The translations under genes were made by a program, and so were the position numbers. Of a stretch of 64,000 nt of DNA, positions 18,581 to 28,306 are shown piece after piece. The DNA lies in contig NZ_CP035491.1 of assembly GCF_004135405.1 (NCBI RefSeq), positions 1,798,001 through 1,862,000 of the forward strand, given 5' to 3'. Below the pieces are notes generated by a model that saw only the letters and a list, made by a program, of their open reading frames with translations, was not told the origin of the DNA and ran no database searches. The DNA is from Agromyces protaetiae. GTDB taxonomy: Bacteria; Actinomycetota; Actinomycetes; Actinomycetales; Microbacteriaceae. Every line of letters starts with the position of its first letter. Positions within the stretch are counted from its first letter, which is position 1.

Positions 18581-19450
18581 TCAGGCGCTCAGGCTCACGA
18601 GCGGCGCGTCGGGGAGCGACGACCACTCGTCGAGCGAGCCGTCGTACACGGCGACGTCGCGGCGACCGGCTCGCCGAAGTGCGAACGCCGTCGCGGCCGC
18701 CGCGATGCCCCCGCCGCAATAGGCGATGACGCGCTCGTCGGGGCCTGCGGGAACGTCAGGGGCATCGGGCAGGAACGCGTTCGTCTCACGGTCGACGACG
18801 GCCGTGAGCGGCACGTGCACGCTGCCGGGGATGTGGCCGCGGCGGTCGCGGCGCCCGGTCTCGCCCGTGAAGTCGGTGCGCGACGCGGAGCACACGAGCG
18901 ACGCGGATGCCTCGCCGTCGACCACGCGGCGGACCTCGGCCCGGTCGGCCCACCACGAGGGGCGCTCGGCGAGCGTCACGCTCGCGGCAGGACGCGGCGC
19001 GACGAAGCCGGTCTCGAGGGGGCGGCCCTCGGCCTTCCACTTCGCGAGCCCGCCGTCGAGGATCGCGACGCGGTCGAGCCCGCCGGCGGCGAGGAGCCAC
19101 CAGAGCCGCGACGCCCACTGGCCGAGGCCCGAGTCGAAGACGACGACCGTGCGGGTGTCGTCGATGCCCGTCGAGCGCGCGGCCTCCGCGAGGCGGAAGA
19201 GGTCGGGGCGCGTGAACGCGTAGGGACCGTCGGAGTCGCTGAACTCCTCGAGCAGGTCGGCGAACACGGCACCGGGAATGTGCCCGTCGATGAGATACGC
19301 GTCGAGACCGGAGAGCCACCGGAATCCCGCCGCCGTCTCGGCGCCGACGACGCTCGCGTCGAGCACGACGAGTCGTTCGTCGTCGAGATGGCCGGCGAGC
19401 CAGTCGGTCGAGACGAGAGAATCGGGCAGCTCGAGGCGGGCGGTGCTCAT
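18581..19450 (-). CDS. sseA: Sulfurtransferase (thiosulfate/3-mercaptopyruvate type), two rhodanese domains
   Basis: A 289-residue protein with an inactive N-terminal rhodanese domain and an active C-terminal one. The catalytic loop is CGGGIA with C245; a CGxGxx loop is more common in 3-mercaptopyruvate sulfurtransferases, so that substrate is slightly favoured. HIPGAVF and HIPGSVHV are the conserved rhodanese box in each domain. TAGCGT lies six bases before the ATG, consistent with leaderless translation. It is convergent with the single-domain rhodanese gene. Confidence 0.9.
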   Translation of the reverse strand: MSTARLELPDSLVSTDWLAGHLDDERLVVLDASVVGAETAAGFRWLSGLDAYLIDGHIPGAVFADLLEEFSDSDGPYAFTRPDLFRLAEAARSTGIDDTRTVVVFDSGLGQWASRLWWLLAAGGLDRVAILDGGLAKWKAEGRPLETGFVAPRPAASVTLAERPSWWADRAEVRRVVDGEASASLVCSASRTDFTGETGRRDRRGHIPGSVHVPLTAVVDRETNAFLPDAPDVPAGPDERVIAYCGGGIAAAATAFALRRAGRRDVAVYDGSLDEWSSLPDAPLVSLSA

Positions 19451-19456
19451 GCAGGC

Positions 19457-19462
19457 ACGCTA
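19457..19462 (-). promoter_or_regulatory. -10 box for leaderless sulfurtransferase gene
   Basis: TAGCGT on the minus strand, six bases before the ATG at 19450; no Shine-Dalgarno sequence. Confidence 0.5.
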
Positions 19463-19538
19463 GTTCGCGCGCGCCGCGCGCGCCCGAATGTGACGCCACG
19501 GGGCGTAACCGGGCGGCCGGGACATCCGGAATGCCCGT

Positions 19539-20920
19539 TCAGCACTCGATGACGTTGACCGCGAGACCGCCTTCGCTCGTCTCCTTGTACTTCGTCATCA
19601 TGTCGAGGCCCGTCTGCCGCATGGTCTCGATGACGGTGTCGAGCGACACGAGGTGCGTGCCGTCGCCGTGGAGGGCGAGGCGCGCGGCCGACACGGCGGT
19701 CGACGCCGCGATGGCGTTGCGCTCGATGCACGGGACCTGCACGAGCCCTGCGACGGGGTCGCACGTGAGGCCGAGGTGGTGCTCCATGGCGATCTCGGCG
19801 GCGTTCTCGATCTGGCGCGGCGTGCCGCCGAGCACGGCGCACAGGGCACCCGCGGCCATCGCGCACGCCGAGCCGACCTCGGCCTGGCAGCCGCCCTCGG
19901 CGCCCGAGATCGACGCGTTCTTCTTCACGAGGCTCGCGATCGCCGACGCCGTGAGGAGGAACCGGCGGATGCCCGCGCGGTTCGCGCCCGGCACGAAGCG
20001 CAGATAGTAGTGGCCGACGGCGGGGATGATGCCCGCGGCGCCGTTCGTCGGCGCGGTCACGACGCGCCCGCCCGACGCGTTCTCCTCGTTGACGGCGAGC
20101 GCGAAGGCGTGCAGCCACTCGGTCGAGGTGTCGCGGAAGCCGGCGGTCTCGAGCCACTCCCGGTCGTAGCGTTCGAGCCTGCGGCGCACCTCGGGCGCGC
20201 GCCGCTTGACCTTGAGCCCGCCCGGCAGGGTGCCCTCGGTCGCGAGCCCGTGCGAGACGCACTCGGCCATCGCGTCCCAGATCGCGTCGAGTCCCGCGTC
20301 GATGCCGTCTTCGCCGTGCACGGCGACCTCGTTGTGGCGCGCGATGTCGCAGAACGAGACGCCGTGCCGGTCGCACAGGTCGAGCAGTTCGGCGGCGGTC
20401 GAGTACGGGAGCGGATGTCTCAGGGCCTCGGAGTCTTCGGGGGCGTCGCCGTCACGCCGGATGAATCCGCCGCCGACCGAGTAGTAGGTCTCTTCCGCGA
20501 GGGGAGCGGGTCGTCGCCCCACGCCTGCAGCGTGAGCGCGTTGGGATGGCCGGGGAGGCGCGTGCGGGGTTCGAGCGAGACATCCGTCTGCTTCATCGCG
20601 ATCGGATGCGTCCCGCCGAGCGCGACCGTCGCGCCCTCGTCGAGGCGGGTCCAGGCTTCGCGGACGTCGGCGGGGTCGCAGTCCTTCGGGTCGAGCCCCG
20701 CGAGTCCGGCGACGACGGCGTCGGGCGTGCCGTGGCCGAGGCCCGTCGCGCCGAGGGAGCCGTAGAGGGAGCATGTGACGCGCGTGACGCGGCCCAGCAC
20801 TCCGTCGCGCTCGAGCGTCTCGACGAACATGAGCGCCGCCCGCATGGGTCCGACGGTGTGCGAACTCGAAGGGCCGACGCCGATCGAGAAGAGGTCGAGG
20901 GCCGAGACGAACGCTGTCAC
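19539..20920 (-). CDS. sdaA: L-serine ammonia-lyase (iron-sulfur type), frameshifted in this sequence
   Basis: Converts L-serine to pyruvate and ammonia with a [4Fe-4S] cluster. The N-terminal part ([20 protein letters not shown]) and the C-terminal alpha domain with cluster cysteines (EGGCQAEVG, ..[11 protein letters not shown]) are in different frames. The shift lies at a run of four G at 20501-20504 (plus strand): one added base joins ..LQAWGDDPL to [12 protein letters not shown] and gives 461 codons, the usual length. The break looks like a missed base. The GTG start is six bases behind TACGCT, so the mRNA is probably leaderless. Confidence 0.85.
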
Positions 20921-20926
20921 CCCTCC

Positions 20927-20932
20927 AGCGTA
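20927..20932 (-). promoter_or_regulatory. -10 box for leaderless sdaA
   Basis: TACGCT on the minus strand, six bases before the GTG at 20920. A GGAGGG lies between them but is too close to the start to act as a normal ribosome binding site. Confidence 0.5.
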
Positions 20933-21105
20933 CGTCGAAGAACGCGCAGGATTTCCGCCGGAATCCGAAGAATCCCGCGCGAAAGCGTCGTGCAAGTGCG
21001 CACATCGCCGTGTCAGCGGCGTGCGAGCGCCGTGCAAGCGGCGACGAGCAGAGTGATGCACGAGCCATCCACCGATGGCGAACACCCCCACCGAAAGGAA
21101 CCGCC

Positions 21106-22104
21106 ATGAGCGCACTCTCCCGCGCCGGCGACTGGGCGGTCGAGGCCGACGGACTCGTCAAGACGTTCGGCACGAACCGTGCCGTCGACGGCGTCGACCT
21201 CCGCGTCGCGACCGGCACCGTCTACGGCGTGCTCGGCCCGAACGGCGCCGGCAAGACCACCACCATCAACATGCTCGCGACCCTCCTGCGGCCCGACGGC
21301 GGCACGGGCCGCATCTTCGGCCACGACGTCGTCAAGGAGCCGCAGATCGTCCGTCAGCTCATCGGCGTCACCGGCCAGTTCGCGTCGGTCGACGAGACGC
21401 TGTCGGCGACCGAGAACCTCGTGATCTTCGCGCGACTGCTCGGCCTCTCGCGCGCCGAGGCGAAGGCGAAGTCGGTCGACCTGCTCGAACGCTTCGGCCT
21501 CTCGGAAGCCGCCAAGCGGCCGCTCAAGAACTTCTCGGGCGGCATGCGCCGACGCCTCGACCTCGCCGCGTCGCTCATCGCCCAGCCGCCCCTCATCTTC
21601 CTCGACGAGCCCACCACGGGCCTCGACCCGCGCACGCGCGGCCAGATGTGGGACACCATCCGCGAGCTCGTCGCGAGCGGATCGACCGTGCTCCTCACGA
21701 CCCAGTACCTCGACGAGGCCGACCAGCTCGCCGACCGCATCGCCGTCATCGACCGCGGGCGCGTCGTGGCCGAGGGCACCTCGGACGAGCTCAAGGCGTC
21801 GGTCGGCACGTCGTCGCTGCAGTTGCGCGTCGAAGACCCCGCCGACACCGAGCTCGCGCTCCGCGCGGTCGAGCAGGTGCTCGGCGTGCGTGCGGCGCTC
21901 TCGCCCGAGGCATCCCGCATCACGGCCCCGATGGCCGACGCCGACCGCGTCACCGACCTGCTCGTGACGCTCCGCGAAGCGGGTATCCACCTCGCCGAGA
22001 TGAGCGTGCAGAAGCCGACGCTCGACGAGGTGTTCCTCACCATCACCGGCCACGACGCGGCCGGTCGGAACGACCAGGACCAGAAAGAAGGGGTGCACGC
22101 ATGA
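21106..22104 (+). CDS. ABC transporter ATP-binding protein, DrrA (daunorubicin-resistance) type
   Basis: A 332-residue ATPase subunit of an export ABC transporter. Walker A GPNGAGKT is at 44-51, the Q-loop at TGQFASVDE, the signature FSGGMRRR near 145, and Walker [15 protein letters not shown] near 166. The C-terminal 90 residues match the DUF4162-like tail of DrrA proteins (..[11 protein letters not shown]). AAAGGA precedes the ATG. It overlaps the permease gene by ATGA. Family members export antibiotics or lipids; the substrate here is unknown. Confidence 0.92.
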   Translation: MSALSRAGDWAVEADGLVKTFGTNRAVDGVDLRVATGTVYGVLGPNGAGKTTTINMLATLLRPDGGTGRIFGHDVVKEPQIVRQLIGVTGQFASVDETLSATENLVIFARLLGLSRAEAKAKSVDLLERFGLSEAAKRPLKNFSGGMRRRLDLAASLIAQPPLIFLDEPTTGLDPRTRGQMWDTIRELVASGSTVLLTTQYLDEADQLADRIAVIDRGRVVAEGTSDELKASVGTSSLQLRVEDPADTELALRAVEQVLGVRAALSPEASRITAPMADADRVTDLLVTLREAGIHLAEMSVQKPTLDEVFLTITGHDAAGRNDQDQKEGVHA

Positions 22105-22930
22105 GCACCGTCGCCGAAGCCCCCGCCGGATCACTCCGGCGTCCGAGCGCAACCTCAAGAACCTCACGAGTTTCTCGCAGACGATGCGCAACACCTTCAC
22201 GATGGCCTACCGCGGCCTCGTGAAGATCCGCCGCACGCCCGAGCAGCTGTTCGACGTGACCCTGCAGCCGATCATCTTCACGCTCATGTTCACGTACATC
22301 TTCGGCGGAGCGATCTCGGGCGACGTCGCGTCGTACCTGCCGGTCATCATCCCCGGCATCCTCGTGCAGACGGTCATCACGACCTCGGTCGTGACCGGCA
22401 CGCAACTGCGCGAAGACATGGACAAGGGCGTGTTCGACCGGTTCCGGTCGCTGCCGATCGCCCGCATCGCGCCGCTTTCGGGCGCGCTCCTCGCCGACAC
22501 CGTGCGCTACGCGATCGCGACGACGCTCACGTTCACGATGGGCTACCTCATGGGCTTCCGTCCTGAGGGCGGACTCGGCGCGGTCGTCGTCGCGGCGCTC
22601 CTCGTGATCGCGTGCTCGTGGGCGATCAGCTGGATCTTCGCCTTCTTCGGCGTCATCGCGCGCACGGCCTCGAGCGTGCAGGGCATCTCGATGCTCGTGC
22701 TGTTCCCGCTCACGTTCCTCTCGAACGCGTTCGTGCCGGTCGACACCATGCCGAACTGGCTGCAGTGGTTCGTGAACGTCAACCCCGTCTCGCACCTGGT
22801 CACGGCGGTACGCGAGCTCGTCAACAACGGTGCGTTCACGTCGGACGCGTGGATCTCGCTCGCGGGCGCGGCCGTGATCGTCGCGATCTTCGCGCCGCTC
22901 ACCGTCAGGGCGTACATGCGCAAGGCGTGA
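22101..22930 (+). CDS. ABC transporter permease, DrrB type, frameshifted near the N terminus
   Basis: Membrane subunit of the exporter, ABC-2 family, six hydrophobic segments. The ATG overlaps the ATPase stop and encodes [10 protein letters not shown], but the family sequence ASERNLKNLTSFSQTMRNTF continues in another frame. One extra base between 22120 and 22135 (the region includes a run of five C) joins them and gives 277 codons. Without correction, translation would have to start at the internal ATG 22184 (MRNTFTMAYRGL). The RTPEQLFDVTLQPIIF segment and the C-terminal PVSHLVTAVREL are typical of DrrB-like permeases. Confidence 0.87.
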
Positions 22931-22974
22931 GGTTCGGGACATCCGGATGTCTCGTGCTTGCGGATGTCTCAGGG

Positions 22975-22998
22975 CTCGGCTCTCTTCGGAGGGCCGGG
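22975..22998 (+). terminator. Hairpin terminator between convergent exporter and regulator genes
   Basis: A 10-bp stem (CTCGGCTCTC with GAGGGCCGGG, two G-U pairs) closed by a stable UUCG tetraloop and followed by CCCTTTCT. It can serve the exporter operon and, less well, the facing regulator. Confidence 0.6.
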
Positions 22999-23044
22999 CC
23001 CTTTCTCGTCTCCGGCGCCGCCTGTCCGTCAGCGCCGGACCGGC

Positions 23045-26000
23045 TCACTCGAGCAGGCTGGCGAGCGCGCGGACATCGGGTTCGCGCTCCGACGACAGGT
23101 CGGGCTCCCCGAGGAGGGCGACGAGCCTGCGGTAGCCGGGGTCGGTCTCGTCGGCGCGGCCGCGGAGCCGCACGGCGTCGGCGAACACCTCGCGCGCCTC
23201 GTCGTCGCGTCCCGTGCGGGCGAGCCACGTCGCGATCGCGAGCACGACCTCGGACATGATCGGCTGATCGCCCGAGCGAGACGCGACCGGGAACGCCGAC
23301 CGGAGCGCCTCGAGCGCCTCGTCGGGTCGCGCGCACAGGAGCAGCGCCTGCGCACGCCGGGCCTCGCCGAGCGCGAGGACCTGCTCGGCCGGGCCGAACG
23401 TCATCTCGTCGACGGGGATCGCGTCGAGCTCGCGAAGCGCGCCCTCGCCGTCGTCGACCGCGAGCGCGACCGCGGCGGCCGTGAAGCGGCACTGCAGGAG
23501 CGAGCGCACCGACCCCTCTGCCTCGGCGAGCGCCCGAATGGCGTCGAGCCGTTCGCGCGCCTCGTCGATGCGCCCGAGACGGGTGAGCAGCCCGATCGCG
23601 AGCGACTTCTGCTGGATGAGGTCCCACACCGAGGTGAGGCCCTCGAGCCCCTCGCTCGACGCGTCGGCGACCTCGAGCGCCGCCTCGAGCCGGCCCTCGA
23701 GCATGAGCCATTCGGAGCGCATCTGACTCGCGAGTGCGATGCCCCACACGTCGCCGAGCTCCCGGAACATCGCGAGCGCGCGTTCGCCCTCGCGCCCGAG
23801 CGTCTCGACGTCGCCCGAGTTCTGGGCGAACGCGGTCTGCAGGATCGCGAGGAGCGCGCGCGTCCACTCGGGCGCGTCGGGGTCGTCGAACGGGCCGAGG
23901 TCGAGCGCCCAGTTGCGGCTCGACCGTGCCCGCGGTTCGGCGATCGCTCGCGTCGCGGCGCTCAGGAGCGGAGGGAGCACGAGCGCGAGCTCCGACGGGT
24001 GCGCCTTCGCGGCGGCGCTGATCCGCTCGGCATCGGTGGCGAATGACGCCACCTCGTCGGGCGAGAGCTCGTCGACGAGCTCGATCGCCGCCGTCAGCCC
24101 GACCCCGCGGATGACGAACGCGAGCCCGTTCACGACGACCGCTGGCTCGCTCGCGAGCGGGTCGTCGTCGGACGCGAACGACGAGACGCCCACCGCGAGC
24201 TCTTCGAAGCGCTCGCGCATCGCCCACGCCCACAGGCAGGCGCGCAGCAGCCGCACGCCCTCGTCGCGCAGCTCGGGCGTCTCGCGCGTCCACCGCGCCG
24301 CCGCGAGGATGCTCTCGTCGTTCGCGTCGAACCACGCGAGGGCTTCACGCACGCGCGGCCCGCGCAGGAGCGGGTCTCGGGCGGCCGCGAGGTCGGCGAG
24401 CGCGGCGGCGGCGTGCGCACGGGCGTCGAGTTCGCCGCCGGCGGCCCGCACCCGGTCGAGCCTGTACTCGCGCACGGTCTCGAGCATGCGGAAGCGCCCG
24501 TCGACCCGTCGCAGCAGCGAGCGGTCGACGAGGCGGTCGAATGCGGATGCCTCGGTCGAGAACTCGTTCGCGACGACGGCCGCGTCGGCGGCGCCGACGC
24601 CGTCGGGGAACACCGCGACCGCGAGGAGGGCCGTGCGCTCGGGGTCGGTGAGGGTCTCCCAGCTCCAGTCGATGAGGGCGCGCAGCGTCTGGTGACGGGG
24701 GTCGGCGGCGCGAGGCCCCGTCGCGAGGAGCGCGAACCGGTCGTCGAGGCCCGCGTCGATCTCGGCGAGGGTCAGGGTGCGGGTCTTCGCGGCGGCGAGC
24801 TCGAGCGCGAGCGGCAACCCGTCGAGCCGTCGCACGATGCGGTCGACCGATTCGGCGTCGCCGTCTTCGGGCGGCGTGCCGCGTGCGGCGCGGACGCGCC
24901 GGGCGAAGAGCTCGCGCGCGTCGGCGTGAGGCAGCGGCCCGAGATCGACGAACGCCTCGCCGGGGATCCCGAGTGGCTCGCGGCTCGTCGCGAGGATGCT
25001 GAGCCCCGACACGTTCCGCAGCAGGTCGAGCGCGACGCCCGCCGCCTCGGCGGAGACGTGCTCGCAATTGTCGAGGACGACGAGCACGCGACGCCCGGCG
25101 AGCGCTTCGATCGCCCGCTCGCGGGGCCCCGCGGCCGCGGAGAGCGCGGAGTCGGAGATGCGGATGGATCGGGCGACGGCGCCCGCGACCGCGTTCCACA
25201 CGTCGCCCGGCTCGGCCGGGGCGAGCTCGACGACGACGGCCGACACGTCGTGGGCGCGCGCCGACTCGAGCGCGAGGGTCGTCTTTCCGGCACCGCCCGG
25301 TCCGAGGATCGTCACGAGCCGCTCGTCGGCGAGCTGGTGCTCGATGAGGTCGAGTTCGCGGCGTCGGCCGACGAGCGCGCCGAGCGCGGCGGGAACCGGT
25401 GTCAGGGCGGCTGCCGGGACGGGCGGGAGAGCCGGCGCCGCGCTCGCGGCAGGGGTCGCCGACGAGACATCCGCCTGATCCTCGTCTTGCAGCAGTCGCG
25501 CGTTGCGCGCGACGAGCGCCGGGCCCGGCGCCGTGCCGAGCTCGTCGGCGAGGAGCTCGCGGAACGCCGCGAACGCCGCGAGCGCCTCGACGCGCCGGCC
25601 GAGCGCTGCGAGCGCGTCGAGCTGCGCGAGCCGGAGCGGCTCGTCCAGCGGACGTGCGGCGATGAGCGCGTCGAGGTCGGCGAGCGCCCGCACGTGCTCG
25701 CCCGCGGCGGACGCCGCGCGCGCGTGCGCCGAGAGGAGATCGCGGCGGAGCGACTCGGCCCGCTCGGCGAGGAGCTCGCCGACGGGGGCCTCGCCGAGGT
25801 CGGCGCCCGGGGCGCCCCGCCACAGGTCGAGGGCCGCGTCGAGTGTCGGAAGGTCGGTCGAGCCCGCCGCCGAACCCGCGATGGACAGGTCGATCCGACC
25901 AGCGTCGACGCCGAGCGCGTAGCCCGCTGCCGACGACCGTACGAGGTCGGGGGAGAGGCGCCGGAGGCGCGACACGAGCGTCTGCAGTGCGGCCTTGCCC

Positions 26001-26206
26001 GCCCGCGGCGGCTCGTCGCCCCACAACTCGTCGATGAGGGCCGCCGGGGGCACCGCTTCGCCCGGATGCCTCGGCAGCAGCACGAGCGCCGCGACGAGCG
26101 CCTTCACGAGCGCGCCCGACGGCTCGGTCAGCCGCTCCGACTCGTCGGCGACGAGAACCGGGCCGAGGAGCGCGATGCGCACGCTCGTCTCGGTCGGATC
26201 GGTCAC
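23045..26206 (-). CDS. SARP/AfsR-like transcriptional regulator (BTAD plus NTPase)
   Basis: A 1,053-residue regulator. Residues 1-95 form an OmpR-type winged helix (LIDELWGDEPPRAGKAALQT), 95-245 the bacterial transcriptional activation domain, about 275-560 an NB-ARC-like NTPase with Walker A GPGGAGKTT near 300 and LVVLDNCEHV, and the last 450 residues are TPR-like helices. Such proteins bind DNA direct repeats and often control export or secondary-metabolite genes. It faces the DrrAB-type exporter tail to tail and may control it. TAGGCT lies seven bases before the GTG, so translation is probably leaderless. Confidence 0.88.
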   Translation of the reverse strand: MTDPTETSVRIALLGPVLVADESERLTEPSGALVKALVAALVLLPRHPGEAVPPAALIDELWGDEPPRAGKAALQTLVSRLRRLSPDLVRSSAAGYALGVDAGRIDLSIAGSAAGSTDLPTLDAALDLWRGAPGADLGEAPVGELLAERAESLRRDLLSAHARAASAAGEHVRALADLDALIAARPLDEPLRLAQLDALAALGRRVEALAAFAAFRELLADELGTAPGPALVARNARLLQDEDQADVSSATPAASAAPALPPVPAAALTPVPAALGALVGRRRELDLIEHQLADERLVTILGPGGAGKTTLALESARAHDVSAVVVELAPAEPGDVWNAVAGAVARSIRISDSALSAAAGPRERAIEALAGRRVLVVLDNCEHVSAEAAGVALDLLRNVSGLSILATSREPLGIPGEAFVDLGPLPHADARELFARRVRAARGTPPEDGDAESVDRIVRRLDGLPLALELAAAKTRTLTLAEIDAGLDDRFALLATGPRAADPRHQTLRALIDWSWETLTDPERTALLAVAVFPDGVGAADAAVVANEFSTEASAFDRLVDRSLLRRVDGRFRMLETVREYRLDRVRAAGGELDARAHAAAALADLAAARDPLLRGPRVREALAWFDANDESILAAARWTRETPELRDEGVRLLRACLWAWAMRERFEELAVGVSSFASDDDPLASEPAVVVNGLAFVIRGVGLTAAIELVDELSPDEVASFATDAERISAAAKAHPSELALVLPPLLSAATRAIAEPRARSSRNWALDLGPFDDPDAPEWTRALLAILQTAFAQNSGDVETLGREGERALAMFRELGDVWGIALASQMRSEWLMLEGRLEAALEVADASSEGLEGLTSVWDLIQQKSLAIGLLTRLGRIDEARERLDAIRALAEAEGSVRSLLQCRFTAAAVALAVDDGEGALRELDAIPVDEMTFGPAEQVLALGEARRAQALLLCARPDEALEALRSAFPVASRSGDQPIMSEVVLAIATWLARTGRDDEAREVFADAVRLRGRADETDPGYRRLVALLGEPDLSSEREPDVRALASLLE

Positions 26207-26213
26207 ATGGGAA

Positions 26214-26219
26214 AGCCTA
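26214..26219 (-). promoter_or_regulatory. -10 box for leaderless SARP regulator gene
   Basis: TAGGCT on the minus strand, seven bases before the GTG at 26206. The upstream ATG in between is followed at once by a stop. Confidence 0.5.
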
Positions 26220-26263
26220 CGCGGGCGGGCGGGCTTCGCCCCGTCAGCGCACGGCGGCGTCGC

Positions 26264-26890
26264 TCACCTGGCGGTCTTGCGCGAGGTGATCTGGCCCGTG
26301 TCGAAGCCGAGCAGGTGCAGCCCGCCGTGGAAGCGCGCGTGCTCGACCTTGATGCAGCGGTCCATGACGACCGTGAGGCCCTGCTGCTCACCGTAGTAGG
26401 CGGCCTCTTCGTTCCAGATGCCGAGCTGCACCCAGATGGTCTTCGCGCCGATCGCGACGACGTCGTCGATGACCTGCGGGATGTCGGTGCCGCGGCGGAA
26501 CACGTCGACGATGTCGGGCACGACGGGCAGGTCGGCGAGCGACTTGTACACCTTCTGCCCGAGGATCTCGTCGGCGTTCGGGTTCACGAAGTAGAGGTCG
26601 TAGTCACTCGACTGGTCGAGGTAGGTCGCGACGAAGTACGACGAGCGTGCCGGGTTCGGCGACGCGCCGACGATCGCGACCGACTTCGCGTTCCGCAGGA
26701 TCGCCTGCCGCTCCTTCGCGTCGGGTCCCACCCACGTGCGCTGCGAACGCAGCAGTTTCGCGAGCGGCGAGTTCGCGGGCATCGAGCACGAGAGGCCGTT
26801 GACGAGGCGGACCGTCTCGAGGTCGGTCGCCTCCGGAGCATCCGTCGCCTGCTCGGCCGTGACGTCCGTCACCGGTGCAGTGCTGGTCAT
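26264..26890 (-). CDS. CoA-binding domain protein (YccU-like)
   Basis: A 208-residue protein; residues about 60-200 form a CoA-binding Rossmann fold of the YccU type, with the nucleotide loop AIVGASPNPARSSY and the conserved DRCIKVEHAR near the end. The N-terminal 40 residues are Ala/Thr-rich and probably disordered. The start overlaps the stop of metY by ATGA, so the two are translated together; this pairing is common in Actinobacteria, but the biochemical role of the CoA-binding protein is unknown. Confidence 0.87.
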   Translation of the reverse strand: MTSTAPVTDVTAEQATDAPEATDLETVRLVNGLSCSMPANSPLAKLLRSQRTWVGPDAKERQAILRNAKSVAIVGASPNPARSSYFVATYLDQSSDYDLYFVNPNADEILGQKVYKSLADLPVVPDIVDVFRRGTDIPQVIDDVVAIGAKTIWVQLGIWNEEAAYYGEQQGLTVVMDRCIKVEHARFHGGLHLLGFDTGQITSRKTAR

Positions 26891-28182
26891 CGCGTGCCTC
26901 CCGTCGCCGCCGTGAGCGCCTGGTCGAGATCGTAGATGATGTCGTCGGCATCCTCGATGCCGACGGAGAGCCGGATGACTCCCGGCAGGACGCCGGCGTC
27001 GATGAGCTGCTGCTCGGTGAGCTGCGCGTGCGTCGTCGAGGCGGGGTGGATGATGAGCGTCTTCGCGTCGCCGATGTTCGCGAGGTGGCTCGCGAGGTCG
27101 ACGTTCTCGATGAGCTTCTGGCCGACCGCGCGGCCGCCCTTGACCTCGAAGCTGAAGACCGATCCCGGGCCGAGCGGCAGGTACTTCTGCGCGCGCTCGT
27201 GGTGCGGGTGGTTCGGCAGACCGGCCCAGAACACGCGCTCGATGCGGGGGTCCGCTTCGAGCCACGTCGCGACCGCGCGCGCGTTGTCGACGTGCGCCTG
27301 GATGCGGTACGGGAGGGTCTCGACGCCCTGCGCGAGGAGGAACGCCGAGTGCGGCGCGAGCGCGGGGCCGATGTCGCGCAGCTGCTCGGCGCGGAGCCGC
27401 GTGAGGAACGCGTATTCGCCGAAGTTGCCGTTCCACTCGAGGCCGCCGTAGCTCGGCACGGGCTGGCTGAGGAGCGGGAAGCGGTCGTTGTGCCAGTTGA
27501 AACGGCCCGACTCGACCACGACGCCGCCGAGGGTCGTGCCGTGCCCGCCGAGGAACTTCGTCGCAGAGTGCGTGACGATGTCGGCGCCCCACTCGATCGG
27601 ACGGTTGAGGTAGGGGGTCGCGATCGTCGAGTCGACGATGAGGGGCACGCCCGCCGCGTGCGCGACGTCGGCGAGGGCCTCGAGGTCGGCGATCTCGCCC
27701 GACGGGTTCGCGATCGTCTCGACGAAGACCGCCTTGGTCTCGGGACGGATGGCGGCCGCGTAGTCGGAGGCGTCGGAGGAGCGGACGAACGTCGTGTCGA
27801 CGCCGAAGCGGCGGAGCGTGACATCCAACTGCGTGATCGAACCGCCGTAGAGGTTCGCCGACGCGACGAGGTGATCGCCCGAGCCCGCGAGCGACGCGAA
27901 CGTGATGTACTGCGCGGCGAGGCCCGACGCCGTCGCGACGGCGCCGAGGCCGCCCTCGAGGCTCGCGACGCGCTCCTCGAAGCTCGCGATCGTGGGGTTC
28001 GCGAGGCGCGAGTAGATGTTGCCGTACTTCTGCAGGGCGAAGCGGGCCGCGGCATCGGCGGTGTCGTCGAAGACGAACGCGCTCGACTGGTAGATCGGGA
28101 GCGCGCGGGCGCCCGTCACCTCGTCGGGGATGTTGCCTGCGTGGATCGCACGCGTCTTGAAGCCGTACTCGCGGTCTGCCAT
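26887..28182 (-). CDS. metY: O-acetylhomoserine sulfhydrylase (aminocarboxypropyltransferase)
   Basis: A PLP enzyme of the Cys/Met metabolism family, 431 residues. It makes homocysteine (from sulfide) or methionine (from methanethiol) with O-acetylhomoserine. The PLP lysine is in [21 protein letters not shown] and the phosphate-binding region (TASGLAAQY) are present. The insertion typical of MetY ([20 protein letters not shown]) separates it from MetB/MetZ. TACCGT is seven bases before the ATG, which selects this start over a longer reading frame. First gene of a two-gene operon. Confidence 0.92.
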   Translation of the reverse strand: MADREYGFKTRAIHAGNIPDEVTGARALPIYQSSAFVFDDTADAAARFALQKYGNIYSRLANPTIASFEERVASLEGGLGAVATASGLAAQYITFASLAGSGDHLVASANLYGGSITQLDVTLRRFGVDTTFVRSSDASDYAAAIRPETKAVFVETIANPSGEIADLEALADVAHAAGVPLIVDSTIATPYLNRPIEWGADIVTHSATKFLGGHGTTLGGVVVESGRFNWHNDRFPLLSQPVPSYGGLEWNGNFGEYAFLTRLRAEQLRDIGPALAPHSAFLLAQGVETLPYRIQAHVDNARAVATWLEADPRIERVFWAGLPNHPHHERAQKYLPLGPGSVFSFEVKGGRAVGQKLIENVDLASHLANIGDAKTLIIHPASTTHAQLTEQQLIDAGVLPGVIRLSVGIEDADDIIYDLDQALTAATGGTR

Positions 28183-28189
28183 GCCGTCC

Positions 28190-28195
28190 ACGGTA
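28190..28195 (-). promoter_or_regulatory. -10 box for leaderless metY
   Basis: TACCGT on the minus strand, seven bases before the ATG at 28182; no Shine-Dalgarno sequence. Confidence 0.5.
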
Positions 28196-28261
28196 GCCGC
28201 GCGCAGGGGCGGCGCCGGACATCGCGTAACGCAGGGCAACGGATGGCCCGCGGCCGCGGCC

Positions 28262-28267
28262 TAGACT
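28262..28267 (+). promoter_or_regulatory. -10 box for MFS gene leader transcript
   Basis: TAGACT, six bases before an ATG at 28274 that opens a ten-codon reading frame rather than the transporter. Confidence 0.45.
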
Positions 28268-28273
28268 CGACGG

Positions 28274-28306
28274 ATGCAGTACCGTACCGCCGCCCATGTC
28301 GACTGA
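28274..28306 (+). CDS. Possible leaderless leader peptide (10 codons)
   Basis: ATG at the expected leaderless position encodes MQYRTAAHVD and a stop. The stop lies 10 bases inside the MFS gene, which starts at 28296 in another frame. Ribosomes finishing the peptide could re-initiate on the transporter. It is too short to prove by sequence alone; a sequencing error cannot be excluded, although a one-base loss would not fuse the two frames. Confidence 0.3.
   Translation: MQYRTAAHVD

Noticed and set aside
22184-22930. Permease starting at internal ATG 22184
   Set aside because: Family N-terminal sequence continues upstream in the same frame and the coupled ATG lies at 22101; a one-base loss explains both.
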